Below are positions 1 to 8,178 of a stretch of DNA of 64,000 bases, one piece after another. The stretch is from JAVBRD01 sp031548365 (GTDB lineage: Bacteria; Bacillota; Clostridia; Christensenellales; UBA1750). Under the pieces are notes generated by a model that saw only the letters and a program-made list of their open reading frames with translations, made no database searches and was not told the origin of the DNA. The stretch spans positions 62,001 through 126,000 of the forward strand of contig JAVBRD010000003.1 of assembly GCA_031548365.1 (NCBI GenBank). Direction: 5' to 3'. Numbering within the stretch: the first letter of the stretch is position 1; every line of letters starts with the position of its first letter. The position numbers and the translations under genes were made by a program.

Positions 1-2
1 TG

Positions 3-401
3 CCCATCATGCTCACGGGTTTCCTGTTCGGGCCGCAGTACGCGCTCGTTTCGGGGTTCGCCGCCGATCTGGTCAAGGCCAACCTTTTCCCGACGGGCGC
101 TTACATGCCGGTTTTCTCCCTGACGTACGCGTTTTTGTGCGCGACGCCTTCTTTTCTCGTCAGGCTCACGCGCCGCGGCGAGCGGAGCGGCTTAGCGCCG
201 GGATACTGGCCGCTGTTTGCGGGCGTGCTCGTCTCGTTCATTGTGTGGTCGACAACCGCAAACACGCTTTTGCTGGTCACCATGTTTTCAAGCGCGCTGG
301 CCGCGCTGCTGCCCGCGAGGCTGGCGGCGCTCATCCTCGTGCCCGTATACCCCCCGATCCTGCGCGCGATGCTCGCGGTATACCGCAAGATCAAGGGCTG
401 A
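3..401 (+). CDS. Folate-type ECF transporter S component (5' truncated)
   Basis: The reading frame is open to the left edge of the window, so the first codons are missing; 132 residues remain. The sequence around residues 2-40 (GFLFGP, then an aspartate-bearing loop, then LFPTGAYMP) matches the pattern of FolT-like substrate-capture subunits of energy-coupling factor transporters. These sit in the membrane, bind a vitamin (folate in FolT) and dock on the shared EcfA/EcfT motor. Three to four hydrophobic segments are visible, including one near the end before a basic tail. The stop codon overlaps the 3' end of the convergent CapA-like gene by 11 bp. The substrate is inferred from family resemblance only; another S-component specificity is possible. 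Confidence 0.75.
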   Translation, partial: PIMLTGFLFGPQYALVSGFAADLVKANLFPTGAYMPVFSLTYAFLCATPSFLVRLTRRGERSGLAPGYWPLFAGVLVSFIVWSTTANTLLLVTMFSSALAALLPARLAALILVPVYPPILRAMLAVYRKIKG

Positions 402-1650
402 CGCGCACGACCGATTCGTCCATGAGCTCGCGCGTTTCGTCTGCGACGGCCTTCAAGCGCCGAAGCTGGGAGGAACGCATGCCCTCGGGCGGGCTTTTGA
501 GGATATCGGACACGCGGTGAACCTTAAAGAAACGGTACGCGTCGGATGTGTCGCCGCGCTGCACGAAAGTGACGTCAAGCGAGAGATCGTCCAGCCAAAC
601 CTCGCCTGTCGCGAGGTTTTTTCTGTATGTAAAGCCGAGAATGCAGCCGGTGTCGGTGTACTCCCTGCTCTGCGCGGACACGAAGTTGCCCAGCGAGTAC
701 GCGATCACGCCCTGCGCCGTTGTGCCGTCGCGGCGCGTAACCATCATCTTTTCGAGCGGTTGAAGAACGTGCGGGTGGTGGCCCAGCACGACGTCGCACC
801 CCAGCTCAAGCAGGAGCCGCGCGTTTTTCTTTTGCGAGGAGTTGGGTTCGCGCGAGTATTCATCTCCGTCGTGCAGATTGGCGAACACCACGTCCGCGCC
901 GGCCTCGCGCGCGAGCGCGATGTCGCGGGCGATGCGCTTGTCGTCCATGCGGCCAAACGCCCACGCCGCGTCCTTGCCGAAGCGCGCCGCGCCGTCGCCG
1001 TAGTACGGCGTGTAGGACAGCAGCGCGATTTTGACATGCTCTGATCCGAGAAGCACGGGCGTGTCGCGCTCTTCCTTGCTTCGGTACGCCCCGGCGCGCG
1101 CGATGCCCGCCTCATCCAGCGCGTCCAGCGTGGCGGCCACACCCGCGCGTCCCTTGTCGAGCATGTGGTTGTTGGCCATGCCAACCCCGTCAAAGCCCGC
1201 GCTTTTCAGCGCGTCGACCATCTCGCGCGGCGCGCGGAACGAGGGGAAGCCGGATGGCGTGTCTCCGGGACGGCCGATCGGGCACTCCAGGTTGCCCAGC
1301 GCCACGTCGAACGATGAAACCGCGTCCGCGACGAACTCAAACTGCGGAGTAAAATCATAAACGCCCCTTTGTTTGTCAAGCGCCGCATTGGCCATGGCGT
1401 CGTGGCACATCAGATCGCCAACAGCCGCGACCGTGAGCGTTGCCACGGCGGGCGTGGGGACGGGCGTGGGCGTCGGGGCCGGGGTTGGAGCAGGCGTGAC
1501 GACAGGCGTCGGGCGCAGCGTGAGGGGGGGAGGGGGCGGCTCGGTCGCGGTTCCGGCCGTCTCAGGCGCGACGGTTTGAACGGGTGCGCACGCGAAAAGC
1601 AAGGTCAGCGCCAGCAGCCACGCAAAGACAGGCAGCCGTTTCACGGGCAT
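391..1650 (-). CDS. CapA-family (PGA_cap) lipoprotein
   Basis: The product has 419 residues. The start is the ATG at 1650, preceded by TAAGGAG; a longer in-frame start 19 codons upstream lacks this site. The N-terminus is a lipoprotein signal with lipobox LLFAC, followed by a Pro/Thr-rich spacer of about 60 residues that probably spans the cell wall. The body carries family landmarks: VGDLMCH near the start of the domain, GNLECP, MANNHMLDKG and HDGDEY, then LGHHPHVLQP. These His/Asp motifs are typical of the calcineurin-like metallo-domain of CapA/PgsA, linked in Bacillus to poly-gamma-glutamate capsule. No other capsule genes are nearby, so the real substrate is unknown. The gene is convergent with the ECF component. 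Confidence 0.85.
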   Translation of the reverse strand: MPVKRLPVFAWLLALTLLFACAPVQTVAPETAGTATEPPPPPLTLRPTPVVTPAPTPAPTPTPVPTPAVATLTVAAVGDLMCHDAMANAALDKQRGVYDFTPQFEFVADAVSSFDVALGNLECPIGRPGDTPSGFPSFRAPREMVDALKSAGFDGVGMANNHMLDKGRAGVAATLDALDEAGIARAGAYRSKEERDTPVLLGSEHVKIALLSYTPYYGDGAARFGKDAAWAFGRMDDKRIARDIALAREAGADVVFANLHDGDEYSREPNSSQKKNARLLLELGCDVVLGHHPHVLQPLEKMMVTRRDGTTAQGVIAYSLGNFVSAQSREYTDTGCILGFTYRKNLATGEVWLDDLSLDVTFVQRGDTSDAYRFFKVHRVSDILKSPPEGMRSSQLRRLKAVADETRELMDESVVRVSP

Positions 1651-1951
1651 CTTCTCCTTAGCCGGGGCGGCACCGCGCTTTTGGATCGCGCTGTCCCCGA
1701 AGATCACTTCACGCTGCTCCGCGCCGCCGCTTCACTGTTTTTTCACCGCGCGGGGGATTGGCGGTTTGCGCGGTAAACCGGCAATTCGGATCCGCCCAGC
1801 CGCTGTCAGGCCAGCGGGCGAAACACGGGTTGCCCAAGCCATCATACATAATTCGACATCATTCGTAAAGCCCGAAAACGCGCGGCGGATGATTGACAAG
1901 CGCGGCGTTTTGCGCAAGAATAGCGGCATCAGATATTTGGGAGGACTGCCT
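1651..1951. other. 301-bp divergent intergenic region
   Basis: This lies between the divergent CapA-like and VOC genes. It holds the CapA ribosome binding site at its left end, a short inverted repeat (CGGTTT...AAACCG) near 1763-1781, and a candidate plus-strand promoter at 1893-1921. The open frames crossing it have no convincing starts and I see no gene in it. Confidence 0.5.
1893..1921 (+). promoter_or_regulatory. Candidate sigma-A promoter for VOC/DUF1638 pair
   Basis: There is a perfect TTGACA at 1893-1898, a 17-bp spacer and AAGAAT at 1916-1921. The -10 box matches four of six consensus positions, so the call is tentative. Confidence 0.35.
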
Positions 1952-2359
1952 ATGAGCGCGCTTCAGGGACGGGTCATCGGGCTTCATCACATCGGCGTGA
2001 AGACGGCGGACATGGAAGCTTCCGTTCGCTTTTACGAGATGATCGGTTTTGCCAACGAGTTAAGCAAAACGCTGCCCAACGGCACCAAGCTCGCGTTTAT
2101 GCGCGCGGGTTCGTGCGTTGTCGAGCTGATCGGGCCTGCGGACAAGGCGCAGGTGGCCGCGCTCGCGACCGACGGCATCGTCGCGCACATCGCCATTGAG
2201 GTCAGAAACATCGAAGCGCTGGTGGACGAGTACAAGGCCAAGGGCATCAAGTTCGACGCGGAAGCGCCCGGCGCGGTGGCGCTGTTCGCCAACGGCTCAA
2301 AGAACATCTTCTTCCGCGGACCCAACAAGGAGCATCTGGAGCTCTTTGAGGTGCTCTGA
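1952..2359 (+). CDS. VOC (glyoxalase/bleomycin-resistance) family protein
   Basis: The product has 135 residues. The ATG at 1952 follows GGGAGGA with a good gap; the frame extends upstream without another supported start. The protein begins with the family pattern LHHIGVKTADMEASVRFYE and ends with the typical FFRGPNKEHLELFE, giving the paired beta-alpha-beta-beta-beta modules of vicinal oxygen chelate enzymes. Metal ligands are expected at the early His and the late Glu. It resembles lactoylglutathione lyase or methylmalonyl-CoA epimerase folds, but the substrate cannot be assigned. The stop overlaps the start of the DUF1638 gene (TGATG), so the two are translationally coupled. Confidence 0.8.
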   Translation: MSALQGRVIGLHHIGVKTADMEASVRFYEMIGFANELSKTLPNGTKLAFMRAGSCVVELIGPADKAQVAALATDGIVAHIAIEVRNIEALVDEYKAKGIKFDAEAPGAVALFANGSKNIFFRGPNKEHLELFEVL

Positions 2360-3075
2360 TGCTCAGAATCAAGCTCATCGCGTGCAAAGTCATGGCGCGC
2401 GAGCTCTACTACCTCGCTTCCCAAACCGAGAATGTCATCGACATCCAGTTCATGCGCCAGCAGCTCCATCTTGAGCCGGAAAAGCTGCGCGCGAACGTGC
2501 AGCGCGTGATCGACCAGACGGAGAGCGAGGGCGAGCCGTATGACGCCATTGCGCTTGTCTATGGGCTTTGTTCCAACGGCATCGTGGGTCTGACCACATC
2601 CCGTCTCCCGCTCGTTGTGCCGCGCGGACACGACTGCATCACGCTCCTGCTGGGCAGCAAGGAGAAATATCAGGAGCTGTTTGAGAAGTACAGCGGCGGC
2701 GCGTACTGGTACACCGCCGGATGGGTCGAGCACGCGCCCATGCCCAGCAGGAAGCGCTTTGAAACCCTGCTCGCGGAGTACAGGGAAAAGTACGGCGAGG
2801 ACAACGCGCAGTACCTGATGGAGATGGAGCAAGACTGGATGACCAAGTACAACCGCGCCGTACACATCCACTGGCCTGAGCTCAAGCCCGTGGGCACGGA
2901 GGAGTACGCCCGCGACGCCGCCGATTATCTTAAGTGGGAGTACTCTCAGGAGGCCGGGTCGAGCGGCATCTTAAGAGACTTGATCGAGGGCAACTGGGAC
3001 AACGAGCGCTTCCTCACCCTTAGGCCGGGCGAAAAGCTGCGTCCGTCCTACGGACCGGACATCATCACGGCGTAA
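2359..3075 (+). CDS. DUF1638 domain protein
   Basis: The product has 238 residues and starts inside the stop codon of the VOC gene. Family landmarks are LIACKVMARELYYLA at the N-terminus, the segment IALVYGLCSNGIVGL near residues 72-86, and PRGHDCITLLLGSKEKY near 95-111. These are conserved in DUF1638 proteins, found in clostridia and methanogens next to methyltransferases or corrinoid proteins. The conserved Cys, His and Asp residues suggest a metal or cofactor site. No corrinoid gene is in this window, so the partner here is only the VOC protein. The biochemical role is unknown. Confidence 0.8.
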   Translation: MLRIKLIACKVMARELYYLASQTENVIDIQFMRQQLHLEPEKLRANVQRVIDQTESEGEPYDAIALVYGLCSNGIVGLTTSRLPLVVPRGHDCITLLLGSKEKYQELFEKYSGGAYWYTAGWVEHAPMPSRKRFETLLAEYREKYGEDNAQYLMEMEQDWMTKYNRAVHIHWPELKPVGTEEYARDAADYLKWEYSQEAGSSGILRDLIEGNWDNERFLTLRPGEKLRPSYGPDIITA

Positions 3076-3142
3076 GGAAACGCCGTGCGTCCTTCCGTTG
3101 GTTAGCCTTCGCGCCCCGCGCTCACCGCGTTTCCCGCATTAG

Positions 3143-3168
3143 CGCGGCCCTCTCTGTGGCCGCGTTTT
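3143..3168 (+). terminator. Rho-independent terminator candidate
   Basis: A perfect 7-bp stem (CGCGGCC / GGCCGCG) with an 8-base loop is followed by TTTT. It lies between the DUF1638 gene and the next gene. The T tract is short. Confidence 0.5.
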
Positions 3169-3243
3169 GCATGTTTTGACATCGAACACGGCGTTGACGG
3201 AACTCGTTTACAGGGCGATGGTTGTTATAAGGAGGTCGGCGGC

Positions 3244-4395
3244 GTGGAACATGGGGTCGCGCGCGCGGATGTGAGGGCGGACGCCCGGCGAGGCTTGACC
3301 AAGGGCGTGGTGTTCGCGGCGGTCGGCGCTGTGCTCGCGGCGGTGTCGTTCGCGCTTGTCAGCGCCGCTCCGGGGCACGCGGGCGCGGTAGAGGCGCTGT
3401 ACAGCCGGGGCGTATACCCCTTGTTCGCCCAGCCATTGAGTACGCTTTTCGGCCTTTTGCCCTTCTCGCTCGCGGAGCTTACGCTCGTCGGCGCGCCGCT
3501 GTGGATTGGGGGCGGGGTCGCGCTTTACGCGCGCTCCTGTCAAAGGCGCGGAATTTCCGCCGCCCGGATGGCGGGACGCCTCGCTCTTTTTTTCGTCGGG
3601 CTGATCGGGTGCCTCTACGCTCTGTACGCGGGCGGATGGCAGCTCAACTACCACCGTGCGGCCTACGCCGACATCGCGGGGCTTGAGGTGCGTCCGTCCG
3701 ACAAAGCGGAGCTGCGCGAGCTGTGCGCGTCGCTCATCGCGCAGACGAACGCTCTGCGCGCGGCCATCCCCGAGACGCCGGAGGGCACCGCCGACGTCGG
3801 CACGGCGCGCATGGCCATCGCGGGCGCGAACGCGGCGTGGGAGAACGCGGGCGAGCGGTACCCGTGGCTCAAGGGGCGGTACGGGAGCGCCAAGCCCGTC
3901 GTGCTGTCCGAGCAGATGTCGTACATGGGCATCGCGGGCATTTACATCCCAATCACGTTTGAAGCCAACGTCAACGCGCTCGAGTCGCCCTACCTGATTG
4001 CTTCAGCCGCGGCGCACGAGCAGGCGCACATGCGCGGTTTCGCGCGCGAGGATGAGGCCAATTATATCGCGTACGCCGTCACGCAGTTGTCGGATGATCC
4101 GCGCGTTCAGTACGCGGGCTCGCTTCTGGCGCTCATCCACACGTCCAACGCGCTCTCGGGCGAGGACGCGGACGCGTGGGCGCGCCTGTATGGCGAGCAA
4201 TCGGAAGGCGTCAGGCGCGATCTCGACGCGCACGGAGAGCGCTGGCGCAAGTACGAGGGGCCGGTTCAGGAGGCGCACGCCGAGGTCAACGACGCCTATC
4301 TGCGGTATAACAAGCAGGAGGACGGGGTGAAGAGCTACGGCCGTATGGTGGATCTCCTGCTCGCGGAGAAACGCCGCGCGGAAAACGAGCGGTGA
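3244..4395 (+). CDS. DUF3810 membrane protein with HExxH-type motif
   Basis: The product has 383 residues. The GTG at 3244 is preceded by AAGGAGG eight bases upstream. Three hydrophobic segments occupy about residues 20-45, 65-95 and 115-140. The extracellular part contains AAHEQAHMRGFAREDEANY near residues 256-274, a zinc-peptidase-like HEQAH followed by a downstream Glu. That is the hallmark of DUF3810. The protein is likely a membrane-anchored metalloprotease acting at the cell surface, but no substrate is known for the family. It appears monocistronic, with a terminator-like hairpin upstream and a promoter for the next gene just downstream. Confidence 0.8.
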   Translation: MEHGVARADVRADARRGLTKGVVFAAVGAVLAAVSFALVSAAPGHAGAVEALYSRGVYPLFAQPLSTLFGLLPFSLAELTLVGAPLWIGGGVALYARSCQRRGISAARMAGRLALFFVGLIGCLYALYAGGWQLNYHRAAYADIAGLEVRPSDKAELRELCASLIAQTNALRAAIPETPEGTADVGTARMAIAGANAAWENAGERYPWLKGRYGSAKPVVLSEQMSYMGIAGIYIPITFEANVNALESPYLIASAAAHEQAHMRGFAREDEANYIAYAVTQLSDDPRVQYAGSLLALIHTSNALSGEDADAWARLYGEQSEGVRRDLDAHGERWRKYEGPVQEAHAEVNDAYLRYNKQEDGVKSYGRMVDLLLAEKRRAENER

Positions 4396-4435
4396 ATCAA
4401 ATGTGAATCCATGGTGAACAACACGATGTTTCAGT

Positions 4436-4464
4436 TTGTTTTTTTCAGTTCACCGTGCTATAAT
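4436..4464 (+). promoter_or_regulatory. Extended -10 promoter with long leader
   Basis: TTGTTT at 4436-4441, a 17-bp spacer and TGCTATAAT (extended -10) ending at 4464. Transcription would start about 150 bases before the SH3b protein gene. The leader contains two related elements beginning TTGCCGG (about 4538 and 4582). I could not match it to a riboswitch class. Confidence 0.7.
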
Positions 4465-4620
4465 GTTGAAACAACCTTGCAACCTTTTCCGTTTATTGTA
4501 CGTCAAACGGAGTGATTTGGAGGGATGCGCTCAAGATTTGCCGGCGATAGCCGATTAACATAGTCATGAGTCCAGTTTTACTTGCCGGATGGCATAGGCT
4601 GAAAGGATGTGCGTATTCTC

Positions 4621-6939
4621 ATGTCAACGATGAAACGAATGACCGCTCTCGCGCTGTGCCTGATCATGGTGCTCGCGTTCTTGCCGAACTCCGCGATGGC
4701 GGCGGTGGCTGTTACAACCTCGCATGTGTCTGCAAATCATGCCCATATCTCCGTCGGCACCTCATCAGGTTTCGCCAACGCCATCACGATTGGTACTGCG
4801 GCACAGAACTCCTCATATTCTCTCGGCGGTTATTTTACTTATAATCAAGAGATTGCGACCCCGACGAACCTGGAAGTCAAGTTTGAACTAAAAAAGGGAA
4901 CACAAACTGTAGTAGCGGAAGCGAATGCGACCGATGTTGAAGCCGATACCTCAAACGTAACCTTCCGAATGAGCCTGCCTCGCGTCCTGGATGTATCTGG
5001 TGTTGTATATGATACCATTCTGGTAAAATTATATGAAGCGGGAAGCAATATCAAAACGCACACAACCAGTGTCATTACCGCCTCGGCGGCCTCGACCCAG
5101 AAGCTCGGTTACACCATGGGCTCGATCTCGGGCTACGCGTCGTGGTCGCGCACGAGCACATCGGGCAACAGCGACCAATCCATTTCCGTGACCTATTCGG
5201 ATTACTCGTACTATCAGAGGATGTCGTCCGAAAAGATCACCATGGTTCTTGATACGCCCAAGTACCTCGCGACAGACGGCTCGCCCTCCGGGACTTTCGC
5301 GGGCACCATCGATTCCGTGTACGCGAGCAGCACCGGCGTGACCGCCTCGCTTGATTCCAGCAAGAGGATCACGGTGTCCTACTATCCCACGTCCGTTACC
5401 TCGAGCTTCTACATCACTATCAATTACACGGAGGGCGGAACCTCCAAAACCGCGACCATCAACTTCAATCTTTCGAACACCGGCAGCGCCTACACGGGGC
5501 TTTACCTCAACCTCGACAAGCCCGCGGCCATCACGGTCGGTGAGGTGGCGACGCTTCGCGGCGTGATCACGTCGGCCTACGGCAGCACCGGCACGTCGTA
5601 TGCTACGAGCAGCTCGTATTACGCCCGCTACAACAACTCCTCGCTGTTCTACCCCTACGACCCGTCCACTTCACGCATTTTCTATAACGGCGTATGGCAG
5701 AGCTACTCCACTTCGTATGTGACCTATAACGACGTCATCAGCTACTACGGCGGTGTGAGCGCCATCGCGAACACGGGTTATACCGGCACCACGGGCACGA
5801 CCGGCGTCTACAACCCGACCGGGTATTTCGCGCAGTACGGTTCCAGCTCGCTGTGGTATCCCTACAACATCAGCAACGGCACCATCTACTACAACGGATC
5901 GTGGCAGGGCTACTCTTCCGCTTCTTACAGGACGTATGACTGGCTGATCTCAAGCGGCTACTCGGCCAGCCTTTACGGCTACACCGGCGCGACGGGATCG
6001 GGCACGTACGCCAACATCCCGATCACGTTTACGACGACCGCGGCCACGAGCGACGTCACGCTCTCGAACTACTCCACGCAGTCCGTCCTTTTCAAGGCGA
6101 GCAAGGCCGGCACGTACTACGTGACCGCGACTGTTCCCGAAGGTTACACGTTGCTCAACGCCAATTACCTTTCGAGCGCGGGCTCCTCAACCTACCTCGG
6201 CAACCAGCCTTCGCAGTACTGCGTGCCGCTCGGCGGCATCTACTACTACTACAACGTGGACACCCGCCAGTATCTCTCTGAGTACGGCTGGATTCTTTTC
6301 AGCGGCAACAGCGCGGCCTACCAGCCGGTTTCCGCCGTCGGCGTGTCCCGCGTTTTCCTGCCCGCGAGCTACGGCTACAACTATGGCTATAGCTACAATT
6401 ATGGCACAACGAACACCGGCGCGCGTTCCCGCACGTTTGAGATCGTCGTCACCGACAAGGCCGGCGCGGCCCCCACCACCCCCTCGACCGGCGACGACAT
6501 CATCATTGACGACGGCGCGAGCACGTCCGGTGCCGCGTTCAAATCCGGCACCAAGATGGGCAGGCTCCTCAAGAGCACTGTTTCCGGTTATGACGAGGCC
6601 TACAAGACCAAGACCAATTTCTCCGGCCCCTGGGTTGCGGTTCTCGCGACCAAGAACGCGAACGGCTTTGTCAAAATCAGCACCGGCACCAAGACCGGGT
6701 TCGTGCCCGCCGCGCTGATTGACGTCGGCTCCAGCGCTCTGCCCGCCGACGGCGAACTCAAGACCGTCACGGTCAAGACGTACGCGTCGCTCAGGGCCAA
6801 GGCATCCGACAGCGGAAAACGGCTTGAGAAGGTCTACGACGGTACCGAAGTGATCGCGCTTAATGAAACGAGCGGCAAGTACACCGAATGCTGGTACAAC
6901 GGACAGATCGGCTGGATCCTGACCTCGTACCTCAAGTAA
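4621..6939 (+). CDS. Secreted tyrosine-rich repeat protein with C-terminal SH3b domain
   Basis: The product has about 772 residues. It has a signal peptide (basic MKRM, hydrophobic core, SAMA cleavage site). The ATG at 4621 is chosen; the GTG at 4609 and ATG at 4630 are alternatives because AAAGGA at 4602-4607 is poorly spaced for all three. After a beta-rich N-terminal part, residues about 330-460 hold two imperfect repeats of roughly 60 residues (pattern SSLxYPY ... YNGxWQxYS). The protein is rich in Tyr, Ser, Thr and Gly. The last 70 residues form an SH3b-like wall-binding module (TYASLRAKAS ... GWILTSYLK). The role is probably structural or adhesive at the cell wall. Bases about 4720-5080 are visibly more AT-rich than the rest of the gene, suggesting a mosaic origin. 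Confidence 0.7.
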   Translation: MSTMKRMTALALCLIMVLAFLPNSAMAAVAVTTSHVSANHAHISVGTSSGFANAITIGTAAQNSSYSLGGYFTYNQEIATPTNLEVKFELKKGTQTVVAEANATDVEADTSNVTFRMSLPRVLDVSGVVYDTILVKLYEAGSNIKTHTTSVITASAASTQKLGYTMGSISGYASWSRTSTSGNSDQSISVTYSDYSYYQRMSSEKITMVLDTPKYLATDGSPSGTFAGTIDSVYASSTGVTASLDSSKRITVSYYPTSVTSSFYITINYTEGGTSKTATINFNLSNTGSAYTGLYLNLDKPAAITVGEVATLRGVITSAYGSTGTSYATSSSYYARYNNSSLFYPYDPSTSRIFYNGVWQSYSTSYVTYNDVISYYGGVSAIANTGYTGTTGTTGVYNPTGYFAQYGSSSLWYPYNISNGTIYYNGSWQGYSSASYRTYDWLISSGYSASLYGYTGATGSGTYANIPITFTTTAATSDVTLSNYSTQSVLFKASKAGTYYVTATVPEGYTLLNANYLSSAGSSTYLGNQPSQYCVPLGGIYYYYNVDTRQYLSEYGWILFSGNSAAYQPVSAVGVSRVFLPASYGYNYGYSYNYGTTNTGARSRTFEIVVTDKAGAAPTTPSTGDDIIIDDGASTSGAAFKSGTKMGRLLKSTVSGYDEAYKTKTNFSGPWVAVLATKNANGFVKISTGTKTGFVPAALIDVGSSALPADGELKTVTVKTYASLRAKASDSGKRLEKVYDGTEVIALNETSGKYTECWYNGQIGWILTSYLK
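5616..5990 (+). repeat. Two tandem imperfect coding repeats in the Tyr-rich protein
   Basis: Two copies begin near 5616 and 5822. Each encodes an aromatic start (YYARY / YFAQY), then SSLFYPY or SSLWYPY, FYNGVWQSYS or YYNGSWQGYS, and a YN/YD-containing end. They are separated by a Gly/Thr-rich linker. The copies differ at many positions, so the duplication is old or under selection to diverge. Confidence 0.6.
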
Positions 6940-6953
6940 GCCAGGTATTCAAC

Positions 6954-6983
6954 AAGGGTGGGACGTGCGAACGTCCGCCCTTT
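6954..6983 (+). terminator. Hairpin after SH3b protein gene
   Basis: AAGGG..GGACGT / ACGTCC.CCCTT forms a stem with a small internal loop, followed by TTT. It is the first of two hairpins ending this transcript. Confidence 0.5.
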
Positions 6984-7004
6984 GCATATTTGCACAAAAA
7001 AAAC

Positions 7005-7038
7005 GAACACTACCATCACAAAAGGTGGTGTTCTTTTT
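7005..7038 (+). terminator. Rho-independent terminator
   Basis: A 10-bp stem (GAACACTACC / GGTGGTGTTC, one G-T pair) with a 9-base loop is followed by TTTTT. The right arm also supplies a GGTGGTG ribosome-binding-like sequence for the short ORF that starts at 7037. Confidence 0.75.
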
Positions 7039-7210
7039 GTACACGCAAAAACAGGTGTCCCGGGCGAAGTTCTGGCTGCTCGCCGTGGCCGTCGCGATGA
7101 TTCTCGCTGTGACGGTTTTCGGGCTGGTTATCGCGCTCGCGCCGCCCAAACCGGTTGGCGGCGGTGCGGTGTACGTGATGCGGATAAGCGGGGATGAGTC
7201 CGGGGCATGA
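7037..7210 (+). CDS. Small single-pass membrane protein leading the spoVA operon
   Basis: This is a 57-codon frame. The proposed start is TTG at 7037, six bases after GGTGGTG; GTG at 7055 is a second choice. It encodes a basic N-terminus, one strong hydrophobic segment of about 22 residues (FWLLAVAVAMILAVT...), and a short polar C-terminus. Its stop overlaps the ATG of spoVAA (GCATGA), the arrangement expected of a translated, coupled gene. I do not recognise a family. It may be a lineage-specific member of the SpoVA membrane complex. The overlap with a terminator hairpin is a caution. Confidence 0.4.
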   Translation: MYTQKQVSRAKFWLLAVAVAMILAVTVFGLVIALAPPKPVGGGAVYVMRISGDESGA

Positions 7211-7779
7211 TTTATGTGTCGATGCGCAAGTCCATTGAGGTCAAACCGGGCGACCCCGTCACGCTCGCGGATGTAGCCGAGTGTCACGATACCGCCGGAA
7301 ACCTCAGCGCGGAGAACGTCGTGGTGCGCACCAGCCTTAACGGATGCTGCGCTTCCATCGGCGCGATGGACATCATCCGCGCCCTCGCTGTTTCCGCGCC
7401 TGGGGAACGGGTCGAAGTAATCGGCGTGGGGCAGACGTGGGCGGGCGAGCTGAAGCCCGGGGGCAAGAACCGCTTGATGGCGGTGCTCAGAACGGTGGCG
7501 GCGGCAGCCATCCTGTTCTTTGGCGCGGGTCTTGCGCTCACCTACTTTCACAGCGATGTGGACATGAAGTCCGCGCAGGACGAGTTCATCCGCGCGGTTT
7601 CTCCGGGCGCGGATTCGCGGTGGATGAGCATCCCCTACGCGGTAGGCGTGGGCATCGGCGTCGTGAGCTTTTTCGGAATTTTCTCAAAAAAACGCCCGTC
7701 ACCGCTCGATCTGAGTTATCTGGACTATCAAGAGCAGGTCGAGGACTACCGGCATCAGCAAGCCAAGGGTCGCTCATGA
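7207..7779 (+). CDS. spoVAA: Stage V sporulation protein AA
   Basis: The product has 190 residues. The N-terminal soluble part carries the IEVKPGDPVTLADVAE pattern typical of SpoVAA, followed by two membrane segments at about residues 98-117 and 142-162. The SpoVA proteins form a channel in the spore inner membrane that loads calcium dipicolinate in the forespore and releases it in germination. The start overlaps the stop of the small upstream ORF and the stop overlaps spoVAB, so translation is coupled. In Bacillus the operon depends on sigma-G; a weak sigma-G-like pair (TGCATAT ... AACACTA, about 6984-7013) is present upstream but is not convincing. Confidence 0.88.
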   Translation: MIYVSMRKSIEVKPGDPVTLADVAECHDTAGNLSAENVVVRTSLNGCCASIGAMDIIRALAVSAPGERVEVIGVGQTWAGELKPGGKNRLMAVLRTVAAAAILFFGAGLALTYFHSDVDMKSAQDEFIRAVSPGADSRWMSIPYAVGVGIGVVSFFGIFSKKRPSPLDLSYLDYQEQVEDYRHQQAKGRS

Positions 7780-8168
7780 GGTGGGTGGTGGCGTTCGCCG
7801 GGCTGAGCGGCGGGCTTGTGGTGGGCACGGGCGCGGCCGCCGTCGCGCGCGCGATTGGACTGATCGTCAGGCTCTCGGCGTTTGCGGAGAAAAAGCTGCT
7901 TCGCCCGCTGACGTATGTGATGACCGCGGGCATGCTGTTCTTCCCTATGGCCTATCTCTTTGGTTGGACGCTTCAGGCGCCGGCGGCGCTCGGCGGGTTT
8001 GCCGGGCTATGCGGGGGCATCTTTGTGGGCATGCTCGCGTGTGCGCTCGCCGAGATGATGGACACGCTCCCCGTGCTGGGCGGGAGGGACGCGTTCTGGC
8101 TGCGCGCGGTGCTGCTCTCGGTCGCGCTGGGCAAAGTGACGTTTTCGTTTTGGAATCTGGTGATGTGA
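7776..8168 (+). CDS. spoVAB: Stage V sporulation protein AB
   Basis: The product has 130 residues. The ATG at 7776 overlaps the spoVAA stop (ATGA). It is almost entirely hydrophobic, with about four membrane segments and the glycine-rich start FAGLSGGLVVGTGAAA seen in SpoVAB. It belongs to the dipicolinate-transport operon and acts with SpoVAA in the forespore membrane. A 40-codon ORF follows before spoVAC. Confidence 0.85.
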   Translation: MRWVVAFAGLSGGLVVGTGAAAVARAIGLIVRLSAFAEKKLLRPLTYVMTAGMLFFPMAYLFGWTLQAPAALGGFAGLCGGIFVGMLACALAEMMDTLPVLGGRDAFWLRAVLLSVALGKVTFSFWNLVM

Positions 8169-8178
8169 GGTGTCGGCT

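Noticed and set aside
217..1044. Long plus-strand frame (275 codons) antisense to the CapA-like gene
   Set aside because: Arg/Ala-rich translation without any domain; the CapA-like gene on the other strand has clear motifs, signal and ribosome binding site.
4465..4620. Cyclic-di-GMP or cyclic-di-AMP riboswitch before the SH3b gene
   Set aside because: The expected conserved core sequences of these classes are absent; only generic hairpins are seen.
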